Shown: positions 22,330 to 34,032 of the stretch, piece after piece
Numbering within the stretch: position 1 is the stretch's first letter
How the letters are laid out: each line of letters starts with the position of its first letter
Assembly: GCA_027943335.1 (NCBI GenBank)
Contig: BSBK01000525.1
Location: forward strand, 1-64,000
DNA length: 64,000 nt
Source of the DNA: Chamaecyparis obtusa
Lineage: Eukaryota; Streptophyta; Pinopsida; Cupressales; Cupressaceae
Direction of reading: 5' to 3'
Translations under genes and position numbers: made by a program
Notes under the pieces: model-generated
Database searches by the model: none
Told to the model about the DNA's origin: nothing
Seen by the model: the letters and a program-made list of their open reading frames with translations, nothing else

Positions 22330-23950
22330 GTAGAGTATAGAATTAGGAATTTGACAAAAAAGGAAAAACAAATAAAAAAGGTTTTAGACCAAGATATTCT
22401 ATTATTGATCACTCCATTGAACCCATTGGATCTCAATTGAAAAATATAGGGCACTCAAAGAGAAGAAGCTTTTTGTTGCTTTTTTTTAATTAAAAAAACT
22501 TTTAAAATGGTGCATAGGCAAGCATTGGACAAAGATGAAGGAAATTAGAAATTATAGATAGATATAGGGTGGTAATTTATAGGCTTTATAAGCATGTTAG
22601 GACAAAAATTAGAACATGAGATATAATGTTAGGATGCCAAGGAAGTAATATTAGTGTCAAACATGAATTCCTTCTCTACCTAATGTTTGTTTGAGTTATA
22701 CATTCTAAACTTGAAGAGTGGTTAAACATAATTGTGAGGGTACACGAATTCAACTTGCAAAATACATTGTTAAGTTACTCTTATGGGCCAATGATTCCAT
22801 ACTTTGCAAAAGTTGTTCATGGTTCATGAGAGCATTTGAGTGCCTCAAAATAATTTTGCTAGAGGTTAGATGTAAGTTGACACTAGCAAAACCAAAGTGA
22901 TGACCTTTTTGTTAAGAAGAAAAATGAAGCAATTTATTTTCTTTTTGAAAAAAACTTGTTGGAAATAGTGGAATAATACAAGTACTTTGGGATCAATTTC
23001 AATTATAGGCATAAGTAGGAGATTTGTAATTTAAAATTGAGACCAGATGGTGGAAAGCTTCATACTTATTACAAAAGTTATGTAGTAATACTAAACTATA
23101 GCATTAAAAAAATAAGAAAATTATTTTTGAATTTCTGGTCATATCAACATTCCTTTACAAGTGTGAAGTATAGGGGAGTAGAATGTTAAATCACAAATGA
23201 AGATAGTTGTCCAAAGAATAAAAAAAAAACACATTTCACAAGGAATCTCAAAATTAAAATTGTGATTCTATAAAAGGTTATTTTGGAAAAAGTAGATACT
23301 TTCTTCTTGGAGGTGTAAAGAATAACTCCAAAAACCAATAATTTATCGAAAAAATGTTTCAAGTATGGAGAACCATAGCTGTCCTAGAATGGTAATGGAG
23401 GAGGAAGTACGTTGAAGGAATAACACACGAATGAAACAAAATAGTAATTGAATGAAATGAGACATTGAATAGGAAGTGTGTCCAAACACTAATAAAGAAA
23501 TAGAAAAATAAGTTCTAGAAAAATTTACGATTATCATGTGGACAAAACAAATTCATCCAAAGAAAGTTTACTATGTTAAAGAGTTTAACTCCAAATGGGA
23601 ACATGACAACAAGACATACATAATAGTTACAATAATGAGAAAACGAACTTGTTAATTATCTAGTTGAGGACTATTTCCATCATGTTAGGCATGTGATCAA
23701 TAAATTAATTATACCTAAGAAACAATAGGAAATAAGAACATGCCTATTCTATAAGGAGGTGGTGGAGATAGAATACCATAACATCTTGAAATGTGCAAAC
23801 TACAACAATTTACATATCAAGCATGCATGAATGAATGGAGATTTTTTAATGACATCCACAAAACAAGGTTGTCTATGAGACCCAAAATTGAGAAGAACAC
23901 AAAGATCGCTAGAAAACCAATTGACCAAACTTGAAAGTAAACAAACAACC
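22330..23950 (+). pseudogene. LINE reverse-transcriptase remnant
   Basis: Broken + strand frames give RT-like pieces in the expected order: RPRYSIIDHSIEP (about 22390); a VYRLY-type segment (about 22575); KLEEWLNIIV (about 22710); QLAKYIVKLLLWANDSIL (about 22755), where the catalytic Y-A-D-D position reads W-A-N-D; a Y-K-Y-F-G-I-N-F piece (about 22980); and a C-terminal HNILKCANYNN segment (about 23790). Many stops and shifts. Losing the first catalytic Asp would abolish polymerisation. The family resembles the non-LTR RTs that carry YVVKLLLYADD. No endonuclease was seen. Confidence 0.65.
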
Positions 23951-24449
23951 ACTCATTCTTGCTGATCAAATTTCTTTTATTGTGAACTTTGACCTACTAA
24001 TCTACCATCCTTATAATTTGTTCCTCACTTTTACAATACTTATGTATTTGTTCCAAATGTCCCAAAAGCCATACATAAAATCCACCTAAAAATAGATAAC
24101 CTAATTTTTTTTTTTTTTTTTTAAAGAGAACAAGACTTAACAAAACACATCTTGCATCAAAATCTATATTTTAGAACCCAAAATAAAAATTTGAAATTAG
24201 AGGTACAACATTTCTGTTCTATTCTAAATGCCCATCGAAAGGGTCTGAACTCTCATACGCACATTGAGTAATAAAAAAAGATCTTAAATTCCTCTGGAGT
24301 GAAATAAAGATTTCTTTCAATCGCCGACATCCCACACAAAATCACTAATAAAAGGCTACACCTCCTCCAAAAAAGTTTCCTCTTAAAATAGTTTTGCCTT
24401 ACCATCTTAATCGAAAGTAAAGCCCACAAACGGAAACAGCAGCGTATAG

Positions 24450-24554
24450 ATGCTCAGGTCTCTCCTCTTATGCAACAGAGAACATAATCGAGCCGAATGT
24501 GACATAACAGAGAAAGAGAGAGCTAATTCCTGTAACAATGTCTCAGAACGGTAA
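24450..24554 (+). promoter_or_regulatory. Possible upstream ORF overlapping the DCP1 start
   Basis: An ATG at 24450 opens a 34-residue frame that ends at TAA 24552-24554. It overlaps the DCP1 ATG (24538) in another frame. If the mRNA starts upstream of 24450, scanning ribosomes would meet this ATG first. The transcript start is not visible and no convincing TATA box was found, so the regulatory role is inference. Confidence 0.3.
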
Positions 24555-24696
24555 AATAATCCCGCAACTAAGCCAGCAGGCCACCAACGACTCAAATTTA
24601 ACTGTTCTTCAGCGGATCGATCGCTATGTCGAAGAAATTCTCACGACGGCAGCTCACGTGACTTTGTACGACTTCAATGTCGACCTCACTCAATGG
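24538..24696 (+). CDS. DCP1: DCP1 exon 1 (mRNA-decapping activator, N-terminus)
   Basis: DCP1 activates the decapping enzyme DCP2 in cytoplasmic processing bodies, committing mRNAs to 5'-3' decay. This exon encodes 53 residues starting MSQNGKIIPQL and containing LTVLQRIDRYVEEIL, TAAHVTLYDFN and DLTQW. That is the start of the EVH1-type domain and very close to plant DCP1 as I know it. The ATG is chosen because the family begins MSQNGKIIP. The exon ends in phase 0 at TGG, followed by donor GTATCG. The next residues (SRKDVEG) are in the exon at 48278, 23.6 kb away. The exon is clean, with no stops, unlike everything around it. Confidence 0.93.
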
Positions 24697-24974
24697 GTAT
24701 CGTAACCTTGATCCCTTTCATCTTTTTCTTTATTAAAAAGAATTCTGGATTTTGATTTGTAGCTAGTAGTTCCGTGGTTTTCAAATTTTATGTATTAAGC
24801 TAATACCTTGGGATTAGACTCTGGTGGTTGTGGGTATTTGTTGCGTCTTATTTAGATAGGGCTTATCAATATCAAATGGCGTTTGTGTCGAGTATATTTG
24901 TGTTTTTTTTTTCGGACAACCTTTGGCTTAGATGCTACGGCCAAGAGTTATCTTTTCTTGGAGATTGCCTTGGC

Positions 24975-25590
24975 CTTACCCAGTTTGTTGGATGTGGCAT
25001 TTTACCCAATTTTAACTCTTTACAATATTTACTAGAGTTTGAACCGGTGAGCCAAATTGTTTTTGCTACTTGATATCATCCCATTCAACATTAAGCTTGT
25101 TAGTTGCAGTATTCTATCCAATTAACTTTTTATCGTGTGCACTAAGCTTTGAAGCTGGGTCTCAATTTTCTGAGCCAATTCGCATCTGTTACCCTAGCAT
25201 GTCCCATTTAATGTTCAGCTTGTTGGATGCATGATTTAATTCAATTTTAATTTGATCATATCTGCTACGATTTGAACCTGTGTTTCAAGTTTTGGTATCA
25301 GTTTACATTTGCCACTTGAGTCTATCCCGTTGGGAAGTCAGCTTGTTGGATGCAGAATTTTATTCAATTTTGACTCTCTGTCGTGTCCATTAGGATATGA
25401 ATCCGGTTTTGCACGTTGTTTACCTATTTGCTTTCACTATATGAGCTTAAAAGATTTGATGCTCAGCTTGTTGAATTGGTATATTTTACACAATGTTAAC
25501 TCTTTATTATATTTACTAGGAGATGCAGGACCATCCAGGGGTCTAGGGGAATCCTACATCTCCAAAAAAGTATTGTTATTTTCTATTAAG
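24975..25590. repeat. Degenerate ~120-bp tandem repeat, 5 units
   Basis: The landmark (C)AGCTTGTTGGATGCAG, in varying forms, recurs at about 24981, 25092, 25216, 25339 and 25464, at intervals of 111-125 bp. Each is followed by an ATTTTA(C/T)CCAATTTT(A/G)ACT-like phrase and a CTAG(A/G)(A/G)TTTGAA-like phrase. Units are strongly diverged, so the array is old. It lies just inside DCP1 intron 1. Confidence 0.7.
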
Positions 25591-26963
25591 GTCACCTTCA
25601 AAATATATGCAAGCATCTGTAGTTCTCCATGTACTTAAGAAAGTCCCCAAAATGACTTAGGAGGTTGAAAATATTTAATATTTGTGGCCTAGGTGTAAAG
25701 GCAATTGTATTTTTTTGACAAGGAACACCTTTTTGAGTCCCAAGGTTGCACGGGGACGGGGGTACTTGGGTACTTTGGGTACAGGTACGGCTATTTTTTA
25801 AAATAGGGGATGGGGGTACTTGGGTACATCAATTTTTTAATTTAATATAATTTAATATTTTATAGAAAGTCTGAAAATATGAGTCATGACATTGAGTTTT
25901 CAAACCAAGAACAGTGATAAAGTTTGCAGATGTAATGTATTGTTTTCAGTTTCAGATTTGCAATATGTTTGTAATAATATTTATGTTAAATGTTTAGATG
26001 CATAACAGACAAAACAAACTTTAAACATGAACAAGAAGATCATAAATCATAGAAAATAACATATTGCAAATGATAAACTTCTGACTTGAATAGTGATAAA
26101 GTTTACTATTAATCAGTATTGCATCAAAGTTTCAAACTGATTACATATTGAATTAAGCTTGATAAACAGCAAGCTGATAAGCTGATAGGCAAACAAAAAA
26201 CTGAAACAAAAATCAGAAATCTTAATCACGTTCGTTAGCTATGATGCTCTCCACCAAGTATCCACCGAGTACCCGGTACGTGGGTACGTGTATCAGTACC
26301 CGGTACGCATCCCAAGGGTGTGGGTACGAGTACCCATGCAACCTAGCCTTTTTCTATCATTTATAATGCTAAAATTATAGAAATACCCTTCTTGACATGG
26401 TAACAAGAGAGGGGAAGAGTCATGTACTTATATTTATTGAATGGTTACACAAAAATGGGAAAAGACACCTTTTTAGGCACCCACTTGGGAAAATTGAAAA
26501 AATATCGCTTTGGGTGGCCTCTTAGGGAAGTTGAAATGGCATCTATTGGCTAGGCATTGCTTTTATTGATAGCCATGTGATGTTGATCAAGAGAGGGAGT
26601 GGGATTTCCAAGAGACAAGGATTCTAAAAGGGGAGGCTTGGGCTAGAGGTTATTCAATTAGAGTTAATTTCTTCTCTTCATAGATGAAGAGTAGTAAGGA
26701 GCGTAGAACAATAGTTTTTAGCTCCATCTTGTGAATTTGTAAAACCTAAGTGGATAATATTTTGCCATTCAAGAATGTGTATTTCATTTTATTGAAATAG
26801 AAGAGCATGTGTGCTTTCACATCATTGAGAAATAAAAGGGAAGTTATTTCTTGCAATTTTATGATTTATTCTCTTTGTTATGCTATGCATATGTTGGGTG
26901 GAGTAACTCTTATATGGTGTAAGACAACATGTGTTTGAGTATGTTAGGGGAGTCTCCTATGTC
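25522..26963 (+). repeat. Old gypsy-like 5' LTR, interrupted by a MITE
   Basis: The start (GAGATGCAGGACCATCCAGG... CCTACATCTCC) is a diverged version of the young LTR start at 28876 (TGATGCAGGAGCATCC). The end reads AGGGGAGTCTCCTATGTCA and is followed by AATGGTATCGAAGC, equivalent to AGGGGAGCATCCTTCATCA and AGTGGTATCAGAGC in the young element. A 601-bp MITE sits inside it at 25743-26343. Exact ends are approximate because of decay. Confidence 0.65.
25743..26343. mobile_element. ~600-bp MITE (hAT-like) nested in the old LTR
   Basis: The ends GGTTGCACGGG and CCCATGCAACC are inverted copies with one mismatch. Both subterminal regions are rich in GGGTAC/GTACCC (GGGGGTACTTGGGTAC on the left, GTGGGTACGAGTACCC on the right). 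The interior is AT-rich and non-coding. I could not confirm an 8-bp target duplication, so the hAT assignment is tentative. Confidence 0.6.
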
Positions 26964-28875
26964 AAATGGTATCGAAGCTAGAAATCTTGAGTATGTAGAT
27001 AGATTGTTGAATGTGAGGCAATCTACACTTCTACACTTGAACATTGGGTTGGATGAAATTTTTATGAGAGCATGTTGGTTGTCCTCCAATAGAGATAAAA
27101 GCTTGGTAAAAGGTGCATATAGTTCCTCCATTAAAAAAAGAGTGGGTAGATGAAATGAGAGTTTTCTTCTAGAAATCTTGGTTGGGTAGAGGAATGATGT
27201 ATGTGAGGTTGTTGTAGATTTATGAGCAAGTTGCGAGAGGAGCTATGTAGAGAAGTTGTAGAGCAAGTTTTTCTAAGTTTGTGGATAAATCATTGAACGT
27301 GAGGCAATCGATATCAGGACCTAAGGGTGAAGAGTAGAGCTGTAAATAGATTGCCGATCGTGAGGCAGTTTGCACATGAAATTGAGAAGCGGTTGTGGAG
27401 AGTTTCAAAAGGATCATTGCAGGTTTGTGGAGTCTTGAGCGATCGAGAGCTTGAGCTGCAAGAAAAAGTGAATGAGAGTGAAAGATTGTAGCCTATGTGA
27501 TGCAGAGCTATGCAGCTACCAACCAACTATAGGGTCTAATTGCCCTAAATCAACTTGCACTTGTTTCTAGGACTCTTCTTGATCCTAAAGCCACTCCTTG
27601 GGAACAAACAGTCAATGAGCCCAATAAGGGATCTTTACCCCACACCACAAAGTAACTCTGACCAATAGTGAAGACAGTCTTAGGAGACCCTAAGCAACTA
27701 AGAACAATACCCTTTTGAGATGCCCAATACTCACAACACACTTTCTCCAAATCAGGCTAACAATCCTTGTAGCCCTGATCACCCGGTTTTTGACACCTAT
27801 CTTGCAAAACTCTTGAACAACTTGGCTAACTCACCATAGTTTCAAACACCCTTTTGCAACCTCCTAAGGATCCCAAATGATCTTGGCTTGACTCTAATCC
27901 TGCACCCCCAAACACTCACTAGGTCCACAAGCCTAATTGGCCAGATTAGGCTAGAAACACAAAGCAATTGGAAGAAGATGGGTTCTTAGAATCCTCCAAA
28001 CCCCTTGGACATCCTTAAAACATCATATGTGACCAAAAACAACACTTCATTGGGTCCCCTTAGTTCCACACCTGGACTGTCTCCCCTGGTCTACTTCTTT
28101 CCTCGCTAAACACATAGGGATGTTTAGCCTAGGGCCGGCTTGAACAAAGGCCAGACCAACTCCTCATGCCTTGAGCCTTTGGAATCTTTGAGAGGACACT
28201 CCTAACTTGCATTCCCCCGAGGGCCATGAGAAACCAACAGTGGAATGGCAAGTTAGGGGTCCATTTGCACCAAACCCTCAAATTCAGGGTTAATCTGACC
28301 AGTCCAAAAACAAATGTCTATAACTCCTTCAATATGCCACCAAATGGACTCAAATCAATTGCATTCGAACACTAACTCACCCCTCAATACAACACACACA
28401 TTAACACTTCATTCAATGACCGTATAGGAACGTACAGTACACTGTAATAGAGAATTCTTCCAAAATTTCAAGGTATTTTATTGATTTCTTCAAGCCTCTG
28501 TACACAACTTCCTCCAACATGGATGTTTGATCATATTTTGGGTTAAATATCCTTTCTCAATGGCTATAACCACCTTTTGAATGGTTTTCAACCGTTTTCC
28601 CACTAATGAGCAACTTTTGAAAAGTTGTCAAGCAACTTTCTAATGCTGCATTGCAACTTTTACATTTTTGCTCCTAGGCCTCTAAATGAATCAAATCTAT
28701 CCACCTAAGGCCTAAAACTATTCTATCCACCCAAAAATCACTTGTTCTAGGTATCTAAGACCTTGGGTACAATTAGGCCTCTAGGTTTATAACTTTACCT
28801 TCAAGCCAATTGACCTCACAAGTGGTCTTTATTACACTCAAAAGATCCATAGGAATCCTATTAACTATCTACCCC
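26964..28875 (+). mobile_element. Old gypsy-like element, 5' internal part
   Basis: Begins with a diverged primer-binding site, TGGTATCGAAGC, and the leader phrase GTAGATAGATTGTTGAATGT... GAGGCAATCT. The leader phrase is repeated at about 27283 and 27337 (GCCGATCGTGAGGCAGTTTG), matching GCCGACTGTGAGGCAGTTTG in the young element at 29770. The rest (27545-28870) is C-rich on the + strand with no clear coding frame. It ends at ACCCC, where the young element is inserted. Confidence 0.6.
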
Positions 28876-29729
28876 TGATGCAGGAGCATCCTGAGTGTAA
28901 GAGCAATCTTGCATCACCCAAAAATATTTCTGTTTTTGTATTCAATAAGGGCTATCTTGTGTAGAGCCGCTATTTATGGAAACTTGCTATTTTTAGTAAG
29001 TTGGTCTTACGATCTCGGAATGTTTTAATTTTACATGTGGAGGTTCATCTCAGTCATATTAGCCTGCCAGCAAAGTTTCATGGCTAGATCAGGTCTAGTT
29101 TTGAAGATATTGAAGATTTTCGGTATTGGCAGCAGGGTACAGAAACTTTGAACTCAGGTTTGAAGGCTTTAGAGGCCCCGGATGAGGTTGAAAATTTGGG
29201 TAATGGGCGCTTTATGTTGGTCAAGCCTGTAGAGCACTTCGTGACGTTTCCAGAATGGGGTTATAATAGCCAATCAGGTCAACGGGCGATGACTTATGGT
29301 CTTCGGAAGTTGGGTCACCTGAAATGGCGGAAAATAATTTTTTTTCAAAATTTCTGTTTGGGTTTCAAAACTCATTTTGAGCCGACTTTGATGTAATAAA
29401 TTGTAAAATAAAATAATTCTAAGTTTGGTCGACCCTAAGGGCTAAATTTCTAGAACCTTCTCGGGTGGTGGAAATTGCCTATATAAAGAAGACCCGTAGT
29501 GTTGTCTAGGGCAGTTCTGGGTAGTAGATCTGGGTATTGATTCGAGGCTTTGTCCTACAGAATATTGTAAGGGAATGCCCATGTGGCTTTGCATATTGTA
29601 ATTCTGAAAGTTTGTAACTCCACATTTGTGGAGATAATAGGAAGCCAATTTTTTGTTCTTGCATATTATTGTTGTTGTTTCTCTATTTCTGTTATGTGTT
29701 TGTGGTATTAAGGGGAGCATCCTTCATCA
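28876..29729 (+). repeat. 5' LTR of the chromovirus (854 bp)
   Basis: Starts TGATGCAGGAGCATCC and ends GGAGCATCCTTCATCA. Only scattered differences from 34378-35230 were seen. A TATA-like CCTATATAAAGAAG at about 29480 sits where an LTR promoter is expected. Confidence 0.92.
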
Positions 29730-29731
29730 AG

Positions 29732-29744
29732 TGGTATCAGAGCA
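29732..29744 (+). promoter_or_regulatory. Primer-binding site, initiator Met tRNA type
   Basis: TGGTATCAGAGCA, two bases after the LTR end. It matches the TGGTATCAGAGC complement of the 3' end of plant initiator Met tRNA. Confidence 0.85.
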
Positions 29745-29830
29745 GGAGTTCTTGAGTGTGTAAATAGATCGCCGACTGTGAGGCAGTTTGCACCAGGACC
29801 GTGGTTAGGGTTTCAGCGCGCATCGCGAAA

Positions 29831-30954
29831 ATGCCTCCACGAAGAGAATGTGGCGGAAGAGTTGGTGCTGTGACACCTGAGGTTAGAGAGCTGCAGAGAC
29901 AAGTGCGACCATTGCAAGAAGAGATTCGCAGAGGAATGAATCTTAATGTCAGAGATGAAAGCGAGGATGAAGCCGAAGAAGAATATCAAGAAGGAGAAGC
30001 TGAAATTGTGAACCAGGAGGAAGAAAGACTTTTTTGGGCGATTTTCAAGATTGGGAAAAGACCTAAGATTGAAGTTCCTACATTTTTTGGAAATCTTAAC
30101 CCAGAAGAATTGATCGACTGGATCAATGAATGTGAGGAATATTTTGAGTATGAAGATGTTGAGGATCCTGATAGGGTCAAATTTGCGAAGGCCAGACTAA
30201 AAGGTCATGCGAAGATCTGGTGGCAAGAAATTCAATTGGAGCGAAATAGAAGAGGGAAAGATAAAATCACAAGATGGGATCGAATGGTGGATAAATTGAA
30301 GCGACAGTTCATTCTTGTTGATTATGAGCTTGACCTACTAAAAAAAATGCAAAGTTTGAAGCAAGCAGGAAGATCTGTTCAGGAGTATACAGAGGAGTTC
30401 TATCGACTCCTCATCAGAATAGGCCATGCAGAAGCTGATAAGGAGAAAGTTGCCCGATACCTTAATGGGTTAAGGCCAAACATTCAGGAGGAGTTGAATC
30501 TGGTTCGAATGAACAGTATTGAGGAGGCATACCAGTTTGCCTTAAAAGTAGAGGAAAAGCTGAACAACAAGTTTGAGAGCAGACAAAATGGAAGAGGTCG
30601 TGGTGGAAGATTTGGTGGACGGTCATATGGTGGCCGAAATGAAGATTCGAAAAAGAAGGATGAGGCCAGTACCAACCAGAATCAGAGAGGAAACAATTCC
30701 AATCTTTTCCAAGATCAGAATAATAGAGATCAGAGAGAAAGAGGAAGAGGATAAGGATCTGGAAGAGGAGGCTTCCGTGGAACATGTTTTCACTGTGGAG
30801 AAAAAGGTCATAGGGCATTTGAATGTCCTCAGCGCCAAGGCAGAACAGACAGGAGAAATGAAGGCCAGGCCAGAGTTGCACATGTAGATGAAGATGCTAG
30901 ATCATCAAATTCTGAAGATGCTGAAAGAGGAGAAACACTAATTAATAGAAGAGT
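29831..30954 (+). pseudogene. Chromovirus gag with CCHC zinc knuckle
   Basis: Gag forms the particle and packages RNA. The frame is open from about 29801; the ATG at 29831 (MPPRREC) is the likely start. The retrotransposon gag core includes FFGNLNPEELIDWINECEEY, ARLKGHAKIWWQEI and AGRSVQEYTEEFYRLLIRIG, followed by an Arg/Gly-rich basic tail. A TAA at 30752-30754 interrupts the frame. Immediately after it, in the same frame, comes the knuckle CFHCGEKGHRAFEC (about 30786-30827). The stop is therefore a point mutation inside gag, not its natural end. The frame runs on into protease without a shift, as in single-frame chromoviruses. Confidence 0.9.
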
Positions 30955-31336
30955 CTTGCTGAGTGGTGAGAATGAACCTGAACAAAAGAGGAGCCTGTTT
31001 CGCACTAGATGCAAGTGTGAGGGTAAATGCTGTGATGTGATTATCGATAGTGGAAGCACTGACAATTTGGTGTCAGAAGAGATGGTGACAAAGTTGAAGC
31101 TCAAGAGACAGAAACACCCACATCCATATTGGATTGCCTGGGTGCAGGATGACCACAAAGTCATGGTCAGTGAACAGTGCCTGGTAAAGTTCAAGATCGG
31201 CGGGTACCAAGATGAGGTGCTATGTGATATCATCCCTATGGATGCATGTCATATGTTGTTGGGTAGACCGTGACAGTTTGACAGATGTGCTGTACATGAT
31301 GGTCGTGCGAATACCTATTCCCTGATAAAGGATGGA
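30955..31336 (+). pseudogene. Chromovirus aspartic protease
   Basis: Open in the gag frame to a TGA at 31271. VIIDSGSTDNLVS contains the D-S-G active site and is followed by a beta-rich stretch and CDIIPMDACHMLLGRP. That last box (MLLGRPW in relatives) is cut by the TGA, probably from TGG (Trp). The same frame resumes directly (QFDRCAVHDG). Protease would cleave the Gag-Pol precursor. Confidence 0.88.
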
Positions 31337-33178
31337 GTGCGACATAAGCTAAAGCCATTGAAGGAGACCGAAGAAAAGGTATGTGGTAATGCAAGAATAA
31401 CATTTGTTGATGGAAGAAAATTCCTAGATGGTATGAGGCATGAGCATGTGTGTTTTGCTTTAATTCCAAAAGCTAGTAAAGAAGAAGTAGAGGATGTACT
31501 TGTAGAGGTTGCAGATTTGTTGAACGAGTTTCATGATATTGTATCTGATAATGTACCTGATGGATTACCACCCGTAAGGAAGATCAGTCATCAGATGGAT
31601 TTGATTCCAGGAGCCAGTTTGCCAAAGAAGGCAGCACACAGAATGACACCAGCAGAAAGTGAAGAGTTGAACAGACAAGTACATGAGTTGTTGCAGAAGG
31701 GATTGATTCGGGAGAGCCTGAGTCCATGTGCTGTACCAGCAGTATTAGCACCAAAGAAGAATGGAGAATGGAGGATGTGTACAGATTCCAGAGCAATAAA
31801 CAAGATCACAATCAAGTATAGGTTTGCATTGTCACGAATGGATGATATTATGGACTGTTTGAGTGGAGCTGTGTATTTCTCAAAGATAGATCTGAAGAGT
31901 GGATATCACCAGATTCGGTTCAGAGAAGGAGATGAATGGAAGACTGCCTTCAAGACAAAGGAAGGACTGTATGAGTGGTTAGTCATGCCTTTTGGGCTAA
32001 CCAATGCACCGAGCACTTTCATGCGGCTCATGAACGAGGTTCTGAAAGAATTTTTGGGTAAGTTTGTCATTGTTTACCTAGATGATATTTTGATTTTTAG
32101 CAAGACATTGGAGGAACATATGATGCATATTTGTATGATGTTTGAGAAGTTGAGAGATGAGAAATTGTTGATTAATTTGAAGAAGTGCAGTTTTGTGAAG
32201 AAAGAGTTAGTGTATTTGGGATTTGTAGTTTCAGCAGAAGGTCTAAAAATGGACCCAGAGAAGGTACAGGCTATCCTTGAATGGCCTACTCCAAGGAGTG
32301 CTACTGAGGTAAGATCTTTTCATCGTCTACCTAGTTTTTACATAAAGTTTATCAAAAATTTTAGCAGTATTTGTGGTCCCTTGACTGAGACAATGAGAGG
32401 GCATAGAAAAGAGTTTAAGTGGACTAATGGGGCAGAAAAAAGTTTTCAATTGGTGAAACAAAAAGTTACAGAACAACCTGTTTTAGCACTTCCAGATTTT
32501 AATAAGGTGTTTCAAGTAGATTGTGATGCTAGTGGTACTGCAATAGGAGCTGTTATGAGCCAAGAAGGTAAACCTGTTGCGTATTTCAGTGAGAAGTTAA
32601 ATGATGCCAAGAGGAAGTATTCTGTTTATGATCAAGAATTTTATGCTATAGTTCAGGCATTAAAGAAGTGGAGACATTATTTGCTTCCTAAGGAGTTTGT
32701 TTTGTATATTGATCATCAAGCTTTGCAATATTTGAATAGTCAAGGAAAGTTGAATCAGAGGCATTTGAAATGGGTTGAGTTTTTGCAGAGTTATACATTT
32801 GTTTTGAAACACAGGAGTGGAAAGTCTAATAGGGTTGCAGATGCTCTTAGCAGAAGGCAACTATTGCTGACAGAGATGCAGATTGAAGTGGTTGGGTTGA
32901 AGGAACTCAAGAATTTGTATCCAGAGGATCCTGATTTTGGTGGAGCTTGGAAAGCTTGCAAAGAGCCTGTTACTCTAGATAGGACGAAATGGCTGGATTT
33001 CATCATCCAGGATGATATGCTATTTAGAGGGAGTCAGTTCTGCATTCCAAGAAGTTCTATGAGGGAGAATCTCATTAAAGAGAAGCATAATGGAGGATTG
33101 GCTGGACATTTTGGTCGTGATAAAACCCTTGCTTTGGTTGGTGAGAATTGTTATTGGCCACAATTGCAGCAAAAGTGA
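31337..33178 (+). pseudogene. Chromovirus reverse transcriptase-RNase H
   Basis: A 613-codon open stretch. RT boxes are intact: KKGLIRESLSPCAVPAVLAP, SKIDLKSGYHQIRF, MPFGLTNAPSTFMRLMNEVL and the catalytic VYLDDILIFS. The Y-L-D-D centre and its upstream partner Asp (in KIDLKSG) are present. RNase H follows with FQVDCDASGTAIGAVMSQ, then YDQEFYAIVQALKKWRHYL, then IDHQALQYL and VADALSRR; its acidic residues D, E and D are present. The zinc-binding start of integrase (HNGGLAGHFGRDKT) closes the frame. The terminating TGA at 33176 arises from a one-base deletion, not a true end. Confidence 0.93.
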
Positions 33179-34032
33179 AGAAGTTTGTATAGAGTTGCAG
33201 AGTATGTCAGATGGCGAAAGGAGTGAAGCAGAATACAGGGTTGTATCAGCCGTTACTTGTACCAGAGAAGCTTTGGGAGGATATTAGTATGGACTTTGTT
33301 CTTGGTTTACCGAGGACACAGTGGGGACATGATTCAATTTTTGTAGTAGTTGACAGATTTTCGAAGATGACACATTTCATTCCCTGCAAGAAGACTAATG
33401 ATGGTGTTCATTTAGTAGAATTGTTTTTCAGAGAAGTGGTGAGACTACATGGTTTGCCAAAAACCATAGTTTCAGATAGAGACACTAAGTTTGTTGGATA
33501 TTTCTGGCATACATTGTGGAAGAAGTTGAAGACAGATTTGAAGTTCAGTTCATCACATCATCCACAGACTGATGGACAGACAGAGGTGGTGAATAGAAGT
33601 TTGGGAAATCTGCTGAGATGTTTGGTTGGAGATAAGTCAATAGGATGGGATTTGATTTTACCACAGGTAGAATTTGCATACAATAATTCTATCAATAGAA
33701 GCACTGGTAAATCACCATTTCAGATTGTATATGGAAGTAGTCCAAGAAATGCATCTGAATTGAGAAAGATAGATAAAGGAGAAATAAGTAGTGCTGAAGC
33801 TGAGGATTTTGCAAAACACTTGAAGAACATCCATGAGGAGGTGAGGAAGCATATTACCAAGATGAATGCGCAGTATAAGGCTAAGGCAGATGAGAAAAAG
33901 AGGCATAAGGAATTTCAGGTTGGAGATGAAGTCATGGTTCATTTGCGGAAGGAGCGATTTCCGATTGGTACATATAAGAAGTTGAAAATGAAGAAGTTTG
34001 GGCCATGTAAGATACTGAAGAAGCATGATTGA
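33090..34032 (+). pseudogene. Chromovirus integrase
   Basis: The zinc-binding HHCC is split by a one-base frameshift at about 33175: H-x-H lies before it, CRVCQMAKG after it. A TAG at 33190, probably from TGG, lies just after the shift. The DDE core is then open: ISMDFVLGLPRTQWGHDSIF, IVSDRDTKF and SSHHPQTDGQTEVVNRSLGN, so the first Asp, second Asp and Glu are all present. The C-terminal part (GDEVMVHLRKERFPIGTYKK) leads to a TGA at 34030. The next codons continue in frame into the chromodomain. Confidence 0.92.

Noticed and set aside
30462..30881. Long - strand ORFs across gag and pol of the chromovirus
   Set aside because: Shadows of the + strand coding frame; no domain of their own.
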